Source: Prevotella sp. UBA1378
GTDB taxonomy: Bacteria > Bacteroidota > Bacteroidia > Bacteroidales > Bacteroidaceae
Assembly (NCBI GenBank): GCA_002305505.1
Contig: DBRC01000077.1
Span: 1-16,734, forward strand
Direction: 5' to 3'
DNA: 16,734 nucleotides
In this document: positions 6,484 through 14,009 of the stretch, one piece after another
Layout: the number at the start of each line of letters is the position of its first letter
Position numbering within the stretch: position 1 is the stretch's first letter
The notes under the pieces: generated by a model
What the model was told of the DNA's origin: nothing
What the model saw: only the letters and a program-made list of their open reading frames with translations
Databases searched by the model: none
Translations under genes and position numbers: made by a program

Positions 6484-8214
6484 TTATTTATTGGCCTCGT
6501 CAATCCAAGTTTGGAAAACTTCCACCTTAGGATTCTCGTAACCCAGTTTATATTTCTTGTTTACCTCGCACACATCTTGCTGCAACTTCTGCGCCTTCAC
6601 GTCTCTCAGGTCAGAGATGAGATAGTAGCCGGCCTTATTGAACACCGGCACCCATTCCTCGCTTACGCCGATAGCTTCCCATTCGGCCACACTGCTGCGC
6701 GGTGCTTTCTTCTCGGGTTTCATCTGCGGGAAGAAAAGCACTTCCTGGATGAATGTCTTGCCCGTCATCAGCATCACGAGGCGGTCGATGCCGATACCTA
6801 TGCCGCTCGTCGGGGGCATACCGTACTGCAGGGCGCGTAGGAAGTCTTGGTCGATAATCATGGCTTCGTCGTCGCCCTTGTCAGCCAGTTTCATTTGTTC
6901 TATGAACCGCTCTTCCTGATCGATAGGGTCGTTCAGCTCCGAATAGGCATTGGCCAGCTCTTTACCGTTGACCATCAGTTCGAAACGCTCCGTCAGTCCC
7001 GGTTTCGACCGGTGCATCTTTGTCAGCGGTGACATCTCTACCGGATAGTCGGTGATGAACGTAGGCTGTATATACGTACCTTCACAGTACTCGCCGAAGA
7101 TTTCATCAATCAGCTTGCCCTTGCCCATTGTTGCGTCGATGTCCATATTCAATTTCTTGCATACTTCGCGTATTTCCTCCTCGCCCATTCCGTTCAGGTC
7201 GTATCCCGTCTTTTCCTTGATGGCATCAAGTATTGGCAGGCGGCGGTAGGGTGCTTTGAAACTTACGATGTTGCCGTCGATTTCGCGTTCGGGCTTCCCG
7301 TTCACAGCTATGCAGATGGTCTCGAGCAACTGCTCGGTGAACGACATCATCCAGTTGTAGTCCTTGTATTGTACGTACAGTTCCATGCACGTAAATTCCG
7401 GGTTGTGGTTGCGGTCCATGCCTTCATTGCGGAAATTCTTTCCGATTTCGTATACTCCTTCGAACCCGCCTACAATCAAGCGTTTCAAGTAAAGCTCCGT
7501 AGCGATGCGCATGAACATGTCTTGGTCGAGCGCGTTGAAGTGGGTAATGAAAGGCCGGGCCGAGGCTCCGCCGGCAATCGATTGGAGCGTGGGGGTCTCC
7601 ACCTCTGTATAGCCGGCCTCGTCGAGTACGCGGCGCAGCGTGCGTATCACCGTGGCGCGTTGCAGGAATGTGTCCTTCACACCTTCGTTTACCACGAGGT
7701 CGACATAACGCTGACGGTACCGCAACTCCGGGTCGTCGAATTTATCGTATGCCACGCCATCTTTGTATTTCACAATGGGCAGCGGCTTGAGGCTCTTCGA
7801 CAGCATTGTCAGTTCTTGTGCGTGTACGGAAATTTCGCCCGTCTGTGTACGGAAAACAAATCCCTTCACGCCGATAAAGTCGCCGATGTCCATCAGGCGC
7901 TTGAAAACCTTATTGTATAAATCCTTATCTTCGCCCGGGCAAATATCGTCGCGGGTAATGTATACCTGAATCCTGCCTTTGCTATCCTGAATTTCTGCGA
8001 AACTGGCCTTTCCCATTACGCGGCGGCTCATCAACCGGCCGGCAATGCATACCTCTTGCCGCTCTTCGCCGTCTTTGAACCCATCGCGGATTTCAGTACT
8101 GAAAGCGTTGGTGGGATACTCGGCGGCAGGATATGGGTCGATGTTCATGTCGCGTAATTCTTGCAGGCTTTGGCGTCTGCCGATTTCCTGTTCACTTAAT
8201 TCTAAAACGTTCAT
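6484..8214 (-). CDS. lysS: Lysyl-tRNA synthetase, class II
   Basis: This 576-residue class IIb synthetase (EC 6.1.1.6) attaches lysine to tRNA-Lys. The N-terminal OB-fold anticodon-binding domain covers about residues 55-140 (AGRLMSRRVMGKASFAEIQD). The catalytic core follows, with motif 2 at about 253-285 (EGVYEIGKNFRNEGMDRNHN) and motif 3 at about 481-495 (GIGIGIDRLVMLMTG). Beyond motif 3 there are about 75 extra residues (roughly 502-576), which makes the protein longer than the 505-residue E. coli enzyme. The tail contains a helical GVSEEWVPVFNKAGYYLISD segment that resembles a helix-hairpin-helix-like or RNA-contact module; this reading is inference. I recall such tails as usual in Bacteroidetes LysRS. 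A -7 box lies just upstream. Confidence 0.97.
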   Translation of the reverse strand: MNVLELSEQEIGRRQSLQELRDMNIDPYPAAEYPTNAFSTEIRDGFKDGEERQEVCIAGRLMSRRVMGKASFAEIQDSKGRIQVYITRDDICPGEDKDLYNKVFKRLMDIGDFIGVKGFVFRTQTGEISVHAQELTMLSKSLKPLPIVKYKDGVAYDKFDDPELRYRQRYVDLVVNEGVKDTFLQRATVIRTLRRVLDEAGYTEVETPTLQSIAGGASARPFITHFNALDQDMFMRIATELYLKRLIVGGFEGVYEIGKNFRNEGMDRNHNPEFTCMELYVQYKDYNWMMSFTEQLLETICIAVNGKPEREIDGNIVSFKAPYRRLPILDAIKEKTGYDLNGMGEEEIREVCKKLNMDIDATMGKGKLIDEIFGEYCEGTYIQPTFITDYPVEMSPLTKMHRSKPGLTERFELMVNGKELANAYSELNDPIDQEERFIEQMKLADKGDDEAMIIDQDFLRALQYGMPPTSGIGIGIDRLVMLMTGKTFIQEVLFFPQMKPEKKAPRSSVAEWEAIGVSEEWVPVFNKAGYYLISDLRDVKAQKLQQDVCEVNKKYKLGYENPKVEVFQTWIDEANK

Positions 8215-8247
8215 AAATAATCGAATCTATTTTCTGTAATGTAACTG

Positions 8248-8255
8248 CAAAGATA
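8248..8255 (-). promoter_or_regulatory. -7 box upstream of lysS
   Basis: On the minus strand this reads TATCTTTG, an exact TAnnTTTG element, 33 bases before the lysS ATG. No good TTTG is found 19-21 bases upstream, so only half of the consensus is present. Confidence 0.55.
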
Positions 8256-8336
8256 CTGCAAAATTTTGAGTTAACGCGTGAAATGGAGAATATATTTTTA
8301 GTGAAGGACAAATATTTGTAAAAAATATACAAAAGT

Positions 8337-8368
8337 TTTGGCCGATATGAAAAATATGATTATTTTTG
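8337..8368 (+). promoter_or_regulatory. Near-perfect Bacteroides promoter for the ROK gene pair
   Basis: TTTG at 8337-8340, a 20-base spacer, and TATTTTTG at 8361-8368 match both boxes and the spacing of the Bacteroides primary-sigma promoter. Transcription should start near 8372-8376, leaving about 27 untranslated bases before the ATG at 8402. This also shows that the longer reading frame beginning at 8366 cannot be the real protein start. Confidence 0.88.
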
Positions 8369-8401
8369 CGACACATAATACTAAGTGGACTTGTATGGCT
8401 T

Positions 8402-9382
8402 ATGAACGAAACGGTGATAAAAGATAGGGTCGTCGGTATAGATGTTAATATTGAACGGACTACATACGCCATAGTAGACGTACGCGGAAATATCCTTGCA
8501 CGTGATTATATCATTACTGCTGAATATCCGAATGTCAATGATTTCGTGTCTATATTATGCGACCGGTTGTTCGACTTTGTTGTTGCTAATGGAGGTTTGG
8601 ATACCATCCGTTCGGTAGGGGTCAGCGTACCGAGCGGCAATTTTATTACGGGATGTATAGAAAATTCGCCTAATATGCCATGGAAGGGCAATATCCCTTT
8701 GGCTGCCATGATGCGCGACCGTTTAGGGGTGGCAGTAGCAGTAGCCAATAATGCCCATGCCAAAGCACTGGGCGAGTATGCTTTCGGCTGTGCACATGGC
8801 ATGAAAGATTTCATGGTCATATCTTTGGGCAGCGGTTTGGGCAGTTGTATCTTTTCCAACGACGTAGAGCATCAGGGCAGCAACGGCTTTGCCGGCGAGG
8901 TGGGACATATCTGTTATGAGCACGGCGGCCGCTTGTGCGGTTGCGGCAAGAAAGGATGTCTCGAAGCCTATACGGCCAGTAGAGGTATTGTGATGACTGC
9001 CCTTGAGGTATTGGCCGAGCGCAGCGAACCTTCGATGATGCGGGGTGAAGAGACGTTGACGGCGCGGGCAATTATCTCTTTCTGCGACTTGGGCGACCGT
9101 TTGGCCGGAGAGGTCATGCGCCGTACAGGGTATATCCTTGGAGTGGGGCTTGCCAACTATGCTTCCATGTTCGACCCCGAATCGATTATCTTTACCGGTT
9201 ATATTTCGCAGGCGGGTGAAAGCCTGCTTGGCCCGGCAAAAGAGGCTTTTGACACCCATGTGTTCCACAACATTGCCGGCAAGGTGGATTTCATGGTTTC
9301 GGAGTTAAGCGATTGCGAGCGGAATGTATTAGGGGCAAGTGTGCTGGCATGGAAAGTAAAGGAGTATTCTTTGTTTAGATAA
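8402..9382 (+). CDS. ROK family protein, copy 1 (probable pseudokinase)
   Basis: This is a 326-residue ROK-fold protein without the N-terminal helix-turn-helix of NagC/XylR-type repressors. The ROK zinc and sugar motifs are intact: GEVGH (165-169), followed by CGCGKKGCLE (179-188) giving His169, Cys179, Cys181 and Cys186, plus Glu188. The kinase motifs are damaged. The phosphate-1 loop, normally DxGGT, reads DVNIER (14-19), and the catalytic Asp of the usual NDAN is Asn117 in NNAH (116-119). The phosphate-2 loop SLGSGLGS (141-148) is still Gly-rich. It may therefore bind a sugar without phosphorylating it (inference). It heads a two-gene operon with a close paralogue 19 bases downstream. The start was set by the promoter and by alignment with copy 2. 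Confidence 0.92.
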   Translation: MNETVIKDRVVGIDVNIERTTYAIVDVRGNILARDYIITAEYPNVNDFVSILCDRLFDFVVANGGLDTIRSVGVSVPSGNFITGCIENSPNMPWKGNIPLAAMMRDRLGVAVAVANNAHAKALGEYAFGCAHGMKDFMVISLGSGLGSCIFSNDVEHQGSNGFAGEVGHICYEHGGRLCGCGKKGCLEAYTASRGIVMTALEVLAERSEPSMMRGEETLTARAIISFCDLGDRLAGEVMRRTGYILGVGLANYASMFDPESIIFTGYISQAGESLLGPAKEAFDTHVFHNIAGKVDFMVSELSDCERNVLGASVLAWKVKEYSLFR

Positions 9383-9401
9383 TTGAAGGAGGATAGTAAG
9401 G

Positions 9402-10388
9402 ATGAGCAGAACTATCATGAGAAAAAAGGTCGTAGGCATTGAAGTAGACGTGAAACAGACGGCGGTGGCCGTTGTGGATGTGCGCGGGAATATCATTGCG
9501 AAAAACTGCTTTGCCACCTCTGATTATCCCAATATCAATGATTTTGTTTCGAAACTGGCCGATTGTGTCTTCGATTTGGCCGGAACGTTGGCCGGGAACG
9601 AGTCGATACGCTCGGTGGGCATCAGTATGCCCAGCGCCAATTTCATTACCGGTTGTATTGAGAATGCCTCCAATTTGCCATGGCGGGGAGTGGTACCGGT
9701 TGCAGCCATGCTGCGCGACCGCTTGGGTATGGCCGTGGCTGTGGGCAACGACGCTTATGTCACGGCATTGGGCGAGAAGGAGTTTGGTGACGCCCATGGC
9801 ATGAGAGACTTCATTGTCCTTACGCTGCGTCATGTCGGTGTGGGGAGCAGTGTTTTTTCCAACGGGAAACCCCATTTCGGTTCCCGCTGTTTCGCCGGTG
9901 AGGTGGGGCATACGTGTGTCGAGGAGGGTGGCCGGCAGTGCGGTTGCGGCCGGCAGGGCTGTTTAGAAACGTATACATCAGTAAAAGGTGTTCTCCGGAC
10001 GGCGCACGAGCTGCTGGAGTCAAGTAACGACCCGTCGTTGCTGCGTGCAATGGAAGGCCGGCTGACGCTTAATGACATTTGTGAATGCTGCAGGGAAGGC
10101 GACCCGATAGCGAAGGAGGTGTTCCGTAAGACAGGCCTGCGCTTGGGTATCGCCATCGCCAATTATGCCACGGTTTTCGACCCCGAAGCCATTATCCTGG
10201 CCGGCGAACTGACGGCCGCAGGCAGATGCTTGCTCGATCCCTTCTTTGAGTCGTTCGAGGAGCATGTGTTCAAGAATATCAAAGATAAAGTGAAGATTTC
10301 CATTTCGAAACTGAGCGATGACGAGCGGAATGTCTTGGGAGCCAGTGCGCTGGCATGGTCTCTCAAGGAGTTCTCCTTGTTTAAGTAG
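9402..10388 (+). CDS. ROK family protein, copy 2 (probable pseudokinase)
   Basis: This is a 328-residue tandem paralogue of the preceding gene, similar along its whole length and ending almost identically (VLGASALAWSLKEFSLFK). Zinc and sugar motifs are intact: GEVGH (166-170) and CGCGRQGCLE (180-189). It keeps the catalytic Asp (Asn116-Asp117 in NDAY), unlike copy 1. However, the phosphate-1 region reads EVDVKQT (14-20), so the first Asp is Glu and the Gly-Gly-Thr is gone. The phosphate-2 loop is replaced by LRHVGVGSS (142-150), one residue longer than in copy 1. The ATG at 9402 is preceded by AGGAGG at a usable distance, unusual for Bacteroides; an alternative ATG is at 9417. Loss of different motifs in each copy suggests a sensor pair or a heteromer. 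Confidence 0.92.
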   Translation: MSRTIMRKKVVGIEVDVKQTAVAVVDVRGNIIAKNCFATSDYPNINDFVSKLADCVFDLAGTLAGNESIRSVGISMPSANFITGCIENASNLPWRGVVPVAAMLRDRLGMAVAVGNDAYVTALGEKEFGDAHGMRDFIVLTLRHVGVGSSVFSNGKPHFGSRCFAGEVGHTCVEEGGRQCGCGRQGCLETYTSVKGVLRTAHELLESSNDPSLLRAMEGRLTLNDICECCREGDPIAKEVFRKTGLRLGIAIANYATVFDPEAIILAGELTAAGRCLLDPFFESFEEHVFKNIKDKVKISISKLSDDERNVLGASALAWSLKEFSLFK

Positions 10389-10392
10389 TAAC

Positions 10393-10466
10393 GCAGCAGG
10401 CGGGATTGTGCCAACCCCTTTTGTTGGCAATAAGGGGAAGCCTTATGGCCCCATCCCGCCTGTTGC
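10393..10466. terminator. Branched stem-loop between convergent genes
   Basis: An outer stem pairs 10393-10406 with 10453-10466 (14 pairs, one of them G-U). Inside are a seven-pair hairpin (10409-10415 with 10423-10429) and a five-pair hairpin (10431-10435 with 10441-10445), forming a three-way junction. It fills the gap between the ROK operon and the DUF4625 operon, which end head-on. The flanking T runs are poor, so it may act as a mutual transcription barrier or RNA 3'-end protector rather than a classical terminator. Confidence 0.6.
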
Positions 10467-10469
10467 CGT

Positions 10470-10943
10470 TTATTCAACGATTTTAATGGATACCGACTTC
10501 AACTGTTGCCATCCTGCGTGGTCGGTGAGGCGTATCATGAAATGATAGTCGCCGGTATCGATACCGGCAGGGATGGGGATATCTATCCGTGAGGTATACA
10601 GACGTAGCCCGGCAGGTATGTCGAAGTCTTTATTGTATACCCAAGGGTTTACCGGGGTCTTTTTCGCTTCCATCTCGCAGTCGGCGGCAGAGGTGCTGTG
10701 CGTGTGATGGTCGAAGTTATTATGGATTTCGATGTTGTATTTCCCCAGTTCCGTATCGTCTTGGAAAACATAATTGAAGGCGATGGTCTCACCGCGGTGA
10801 TAGGTCTGGCAGTCTGTCGGGTTGGCTGTAATGCCGGTACCTGTGATGACGGGTTGTGTCATGTCCTTCGGCGTGTCGTCGTCCGAACTGCTGCACGCAC
10901 AAAGTGCGCACAGCAGTGTAAATGCATAGATATACTTTTTCAT
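10470..10943 (-). CDS. DUF4625 lipoprotein, His-rich, likely surface-exposed
   Basis: This is a 157-residue lipoprotein. The signal peptide ends at Cys17 (L-C-A-C) and is followed at once by SSSDDD, an acidic stretch like the lipoprotein export signal that sends Bacteroidetes lipoproteins to the cell surface. The rest is an Ig-like beta domain of the DUF4625 type (PVITGTGITA, YNIEIHNNF, SVSIKIVE). It carries a His cluster NFDHHTHST (His79, 80, 82), with further His at 74, 134 and 142, and Cys45/Cys89. Two of these histidines (74, 134) align with His76 and His118 of the paralogue just upstream. Metal capture for the neighbouring TonB-dependent receptor is inference. It is the last gene of the six-gene run, six bases after its neighbour. 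Confidence 0.87.
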   Translation of the reverse strand: MKKYIYAFTLLCALCACSSSDDDTPKDMTQPVITGTGITANPTDCQTYHRGETIAFNYVFQDDTELGKYNIEIHNNFDHHTHSTSAADCEMEAKKTPVNPWVYNKDFDIPAGLRLYTSRIDIPIPAGIDTGDYHFMIRLTDHAGWQQLKSVSIKIVE

Positions 10944-10949
10944 CTTCTT

Positions 10950-11408
10950 TTATTCATGATGATGTTCGTTTTCCACACCGTCGTTTTCCACAACGTTGAT
11001 GTGCACCTCTTGCGTCGTAGTCTGTCCCGATTGGTCGGTAACGGTGAAGTGCAGATGGTATTCTCCCAGTGGCGCTGTGGCCGGGATGTCGATGTGCTCG
11101 TGGAAAGTAGCGTTTCTTACCCCGATGTATTTCCCTTCCGTGAACGACTTCTCTATTTTAAATTCAGCGCCCTCTTCTTGATGTATTTCGATGTCGATGC
11201 GCTTGATGAGCCCTTCTGCCACGATGCTCCCTTCCAGGTGCAGGTCGTCGCCCTGTTCTGCGGTCTTGTTGTTTTCAAGTCCCACTTCCGTCAGTGTTAT
11301 TACCGGTTTCGATGGCAAGTTGTTGTCATCCTTGTCGCAAGAAGTGAAAACCAAAGTGAGTACGCATGCTAAAGCCATTGAGAGGCTCATGAATATATTC
11401 TTTTTCAT
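10950..11408 (-). CDS. DUF4625-like lipoprotein with His-rich tail
   Basis: This is a 152-residue lipoprotein with a signal peptide ending at Cys24 (F-T-S-C), followed by DKDDNN, again an acidic surface-export-like sequence. The domain is a short Ig-like beta sandwich (KPVITLTEVG, RIDIEIHQEE, GEYHLHFTVTD). Histidines lie at 57, 76, 103, 105, 118, 120 and 136, and the chain ends with EHHHE (149-151 His). The IEIH and (G)(D/E)YH motifs are shared with the downstream DUF4625 gene, so the two are divergent paralogues. It sits 36 bases after the TonB-dependent receptor, which fits a surface partner for that receptor. The His content points to Zn, Cu or a similar ion, but no metal can be named from sequence. 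Confidence 0.87.
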   Translation of the reverse strand: MKKNIFMSLSMALACVLTLVFTSCDKDDNNLPSKPVITLTEVGLENNKTAEQGDDLHLEGSIVAEGLIKRIDIEIHQEEGAEFKIEKSFTEGKYIGVRNATFHEHIDIPATAPLGEYHLHFTVTDQSGQTTTQEVHINVVENDGVENEHHHE

Positions 11409-11444
11409 TGTTATTTCTGATTTTAATGTTATTATTTGATGGAT

Positions 11445-13535
11445 TTAGAACTCCAGCCCCACCATCAGCGACAGGTTGCGCCCGGGTTCGGGCACGTCGA
11501 TGAGGCGGTAATAGCTGGTGTGGTCGTAGTAGCGCTTGTTCAGCAGGTTTTCCGCCCGCACGGCTACTTTAAGTTTCGCTGTACCCAGTATAAAGTGCTT
11601 CCCTGCCGATGCGTTGAGCGTGCAGTGCCCTTTTGTGGGTTTCTCCGGTGGTACGATTTCATTTTGTGTTCCTACGATATGCACATTGATGGCGGCAAAT
11701 CCCTCGTCGGCACGGCTGAAAATGTATTTCAGTCCTGCGTCGGCCGTCCACGGTGTGGAGAAAGGCAGCGTATACCCTTTCTTTTCACCCGAGAGTTGCT
11801 CGGCGTACAGGTATTCCCCTTTCAGTTCAGCCTCAAGGTTCCGGTTGATGGTGTAGGTAAGCTGTGCCTCGAACCCATAGCGCAGCACCCGGGCTTGCAT
11901 GTAGTGGTACATCTGCAATCCTTCGTAGTAATAGGCTGTGGGGGTCAGGTAAATATAGTTCGGGAAGTAGTTCAGATAAGGGTCTATCTGAATGTCCACG
12001 GTACCATTGTTCCAGTTGATGCCCGCGTCTATTTGGTACGATTCTTCCGGCGAAAGTCCGGCATTGCCTTTCTCATACCTGAAGATATGGTAGTTTACGC
12101 CGTCGGCTCCCAGTTCTTTCGGGATAGGCACGCGGAAACTCTTGCCGATGTTAGCCTTTAGAACCCAGTTGCCCGTGCTGTAATTGATACCTGCCGACCA
12201 CGTGAAGCTGTTGAAGTTCCGGCGGATATCAGCCGAGCGCAGTTTAAAGACAGAATCGCCGTTCTCCGTGGGGGTCAGGTACCAGTCGTTATAGCTGTGG
12301 ATATGCGTGCGTACATAGTCGTAGCGCATGCCGGCATTCACTATCAGGTTTTCTTTGATGGTGAAGCGGTCGAGTGCATAAGCACCAACCGACAGTGTCT
12401 CGAAGTCGGGAATGATGAACCCCCATCCTCCGCGCCTGTTGTGCTGGTATTCGGCATTTGCCCCCACACTGATATCGTGCTGTTCCGTAAGAGCCAGCTG
12501 CATGCCTGCGTTGGCGGTGTAAGTGCTCTTGTCGAACTGCCGTTCCAGAGTCCCGTCGGGAGTGGGCATATATCCATGCGATACAGGTTCCGCCCATTCT
12601 TTGCGCAGGTTGTTCTGAAACGCGAGGCTTCCCTCTATGGATAGGCGCTCGTTGTGCCACGTGGTGTGGCTCAGCACTTTCAGATGGTTCACCGATTGCA
12701 TGGGCAAGTCGATGTCGCGCCGTGAGCGGTCGTAGTCGATGTCCGACAATCTCACCTCCAGTCCGTGGGCATTTGCGAAGAACCCGCTTTTCGAATACGA
12801 ATCGGATATCTTTATGTCCGTATGGAAGTTGTATCCGGCATATCCCAAGGTAATGCCGCCGTTGCGCTCCGTTCCGGCCGTATTGCGCAGCCGCCGGTCT
12901 TTCAGGCGGATGTAATACGAGTAATACTGTATGCTGTCGGTCGGCACACGGTAGTCGGCATAGTCTATCATCGTAATGTTTGCGCGGTAGAAGAAACGTT
13001 TGTTTCGTCCGCCCATCTTTGCAGCGATACCTATCGACTCGTTGTTCGTACGTGTGAACAGCGTTACGCCGCCCCCGAAAGGAACGGTCGGAATGTGGTT
13101 GGTGTACAAGCTGAGCACGCCGCCGATGGCATCCGAGCCATATAGAAGTGCGCCGGGGCCTTTGGTGATTTCTACGCGGTCGATGGCGAATTGGTCGATT
13201 TCCAGTCCGTGGTCGTCGCCCCATTGCTGTCCTTCGTGCTTGATGCCGTCTTCGATGACGGCCATGCGGTTGAATCCCAAGCCCCGGATAACCGGCTTTG
13301 ATTGTCCCGAACCGATGCTCATGGCTTTCACCCCGGGAATCCCCTCAAGGCTTTGCGTCAGACTGCCCGCGAAGTGATTCTCCAGGTATGTCCGGTTTAC
13401 TTGTACGCCGCTTTGCGAAGATTTCATCTGAAAGTCGCGTTGCGAGCGGCCCACTACCGTTACGTTATCCAGCGTTATGGCGCTATCGGGCTCGGCGCAC
13501 AACATCATTGTCGCGGCCAAAATTGTTGTAATCAT
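11445..13535 (-). CDS. TonB-dependent outer-membrane receptor
   Basis: This is a 696-residue outer-membrane active transporter. After a short signal sequence (about 14-18 residues) comes a TonB-box-like ITLDNVTVVG (20-29), then a plug domain to about 146 with LEGIPGV, RGLGFNRMAVIEDGI and VEITKGPGALLYGSDAIGGV (121-140). A 22-strand beta barrel fills the rest and ends in Phe696, as expected for barrel insertion. There is no N-terminal CarboxypepD_reg-like domain, so it is not of the SusC type. A GDDHG motif (106-110) in the plug recalls siderophore and zinc receptors such as ZnuD, but this is weak. Neighbours with many His and Cys residues point to a metal or metal complex as cargo. An in-frame stop just upstream fixes the ATG at 13535. 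Confidence 0.95.
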   Translation of the reverse strand: MITTILAATMMLCAEPDSAITLDNVTVVGRSQRDFQMKSSQSGVQVNRTYLENHFAGSLTQSLEGIPGVKAMSIGSGQSKPVIRGLGFNRMAVIEDGIKHEGQQWGDDHGLEIDQFAIDRVEITKGPGALLYGSDAIGGVLSLYTNHIPTVPFGGGVTLFTRTNNESIGIAAKMGGRNKRFFYRANITMIDYADYRVPTDSIQYYSYYIRLKDRRLRNTAGTERNGGITLGYAGYNFHTDIKISDSYSKSGFFANAHGLEVRLSDIDYDRSRRDIDLPMQSVNHLKVLSHTTWHNERLSIEGSLAFQNNLRKEWAEPVSHGYMPTPDGTLERQFDKSTYTANAGMQLALTEQHDISVGANAEYQHNRRGGWGFIIPDFETLSVGAYALDRFTIKENLIVNAGMRYDYVRTHIHSYNDWYLTPTENGDSVFKLRSADIRRNFNSFTWSAGINYSTGNWVLKANIGKSFRVPIPKELGADGVNYHIFRYEKGNAGLSPEESYQIDAGINWNNGTVDIQIDPYLNYFPNYIYLTPTAYYYEGLQMYHYMQARVLRYGFEAQLTYTINRNLEAELKGEYLYAEQLSGEKKGYTLPFSTPWTADAGLKYIFSRADEGFAAINVHIVGTQNEIVPPEKPTKGHCTLNASAGKHFILGTAKLKVAVRAENLLNKRYYDHTSYYRLIDVPEPGRNLSLMVGLEF

Positions 13536-13584
13536 ATTTGATGTTTATTATAAAGGAACACAAAATGAATTTTGTATAGACACT

Positions 13585-13935
13585 TTAAATAAACGGTGGG
13601 CCGCGGGGGCGGCTGCTCCCCTTTGTCCGTGCGGCAGCCGTTTGCCGGCGGTCGGGATAAGAAATGGTGGAGAAGGAAATGCCGGCAGATAGCATGGTAG
13701 TTGGCACGAACAAGTAAAGCACGCTGTGGAACTGGCACAGCACACAGTCGTGCAGACTTGCCTGAGCTGCCGTGAGATGTCCGGAGTGGGGCAGTTGGTG
13801 GACGCATTGGTAGCAGTCGCCGTCCCCATGCGCGGCCGGGCCGTGCGTGTGGACGGACAGCCACATCGCCATCGGCAAGAACACCGATAGCAATATCCTT
13901 GCGGCCCATATCCTTTTCCGCTTTATCTCCTTCAT
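13585..13935 (-). CDS. His/Cys-rich small membrane protein B
   Basis: This 116-residue protein has a basic N-terminus and a hydrophobic helix (about 10-28), then a His/Cys loop and a second hydrophobic stretch (about 68-90). It aligns without gaps to the protein at 16118-16477 through residue 69. Both have His29, His31, Cys41, Cys44, His46, His50, His53, His62, Cys64 and Cys67. The order is HxH, CxxCxH, HxxH, HxCxxC. The loop should face the periplasm if the first helix runs N-in (inference). It ends in RPRGPPFI, where the other copy has LRAPP. The general plan recalls DUF2946 proteins found near copper-related TonB receptors in Proteobacteria, but I cannot confirm homology. It lies between the plug protein and the receptor. 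Confidence 0.82.
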   Translation of the reverse strand: MKEIKRKRIWAARILLSVFLPMAMWLSVHTHGPAAHGDGDCYQCVHQLPHSGHLTAAQASLHDCVLCQFHSVLYLFVPTTMLSAGISFSTISYPDRRQTAAARTKGSSRPRGPPFI

Positions 13936-14009
13936 ATTTCCGTTACCTGATATTCATATTCATGCAATCTTTTCCCGTCATGTCATAGCCCGGACATGTT
14001 CGGCCCTGC

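Noticed and set aside
11436..12161. A 241-codon open frame antisense to the TonB-dependent receptor
   Set aside because: It is a shadow of the receptor gene, with no known domain and no promoter of its own.
11445..13535. SusC-like glycan receptor as the identity of the TonB-dependent receptor
   Set aside because: There is no N-terminal carboxypeptidase-regulatory domain, no SusD-like partner and no glycoside hydrolase nearby, and the length (696) is far below that of SusC proteins.
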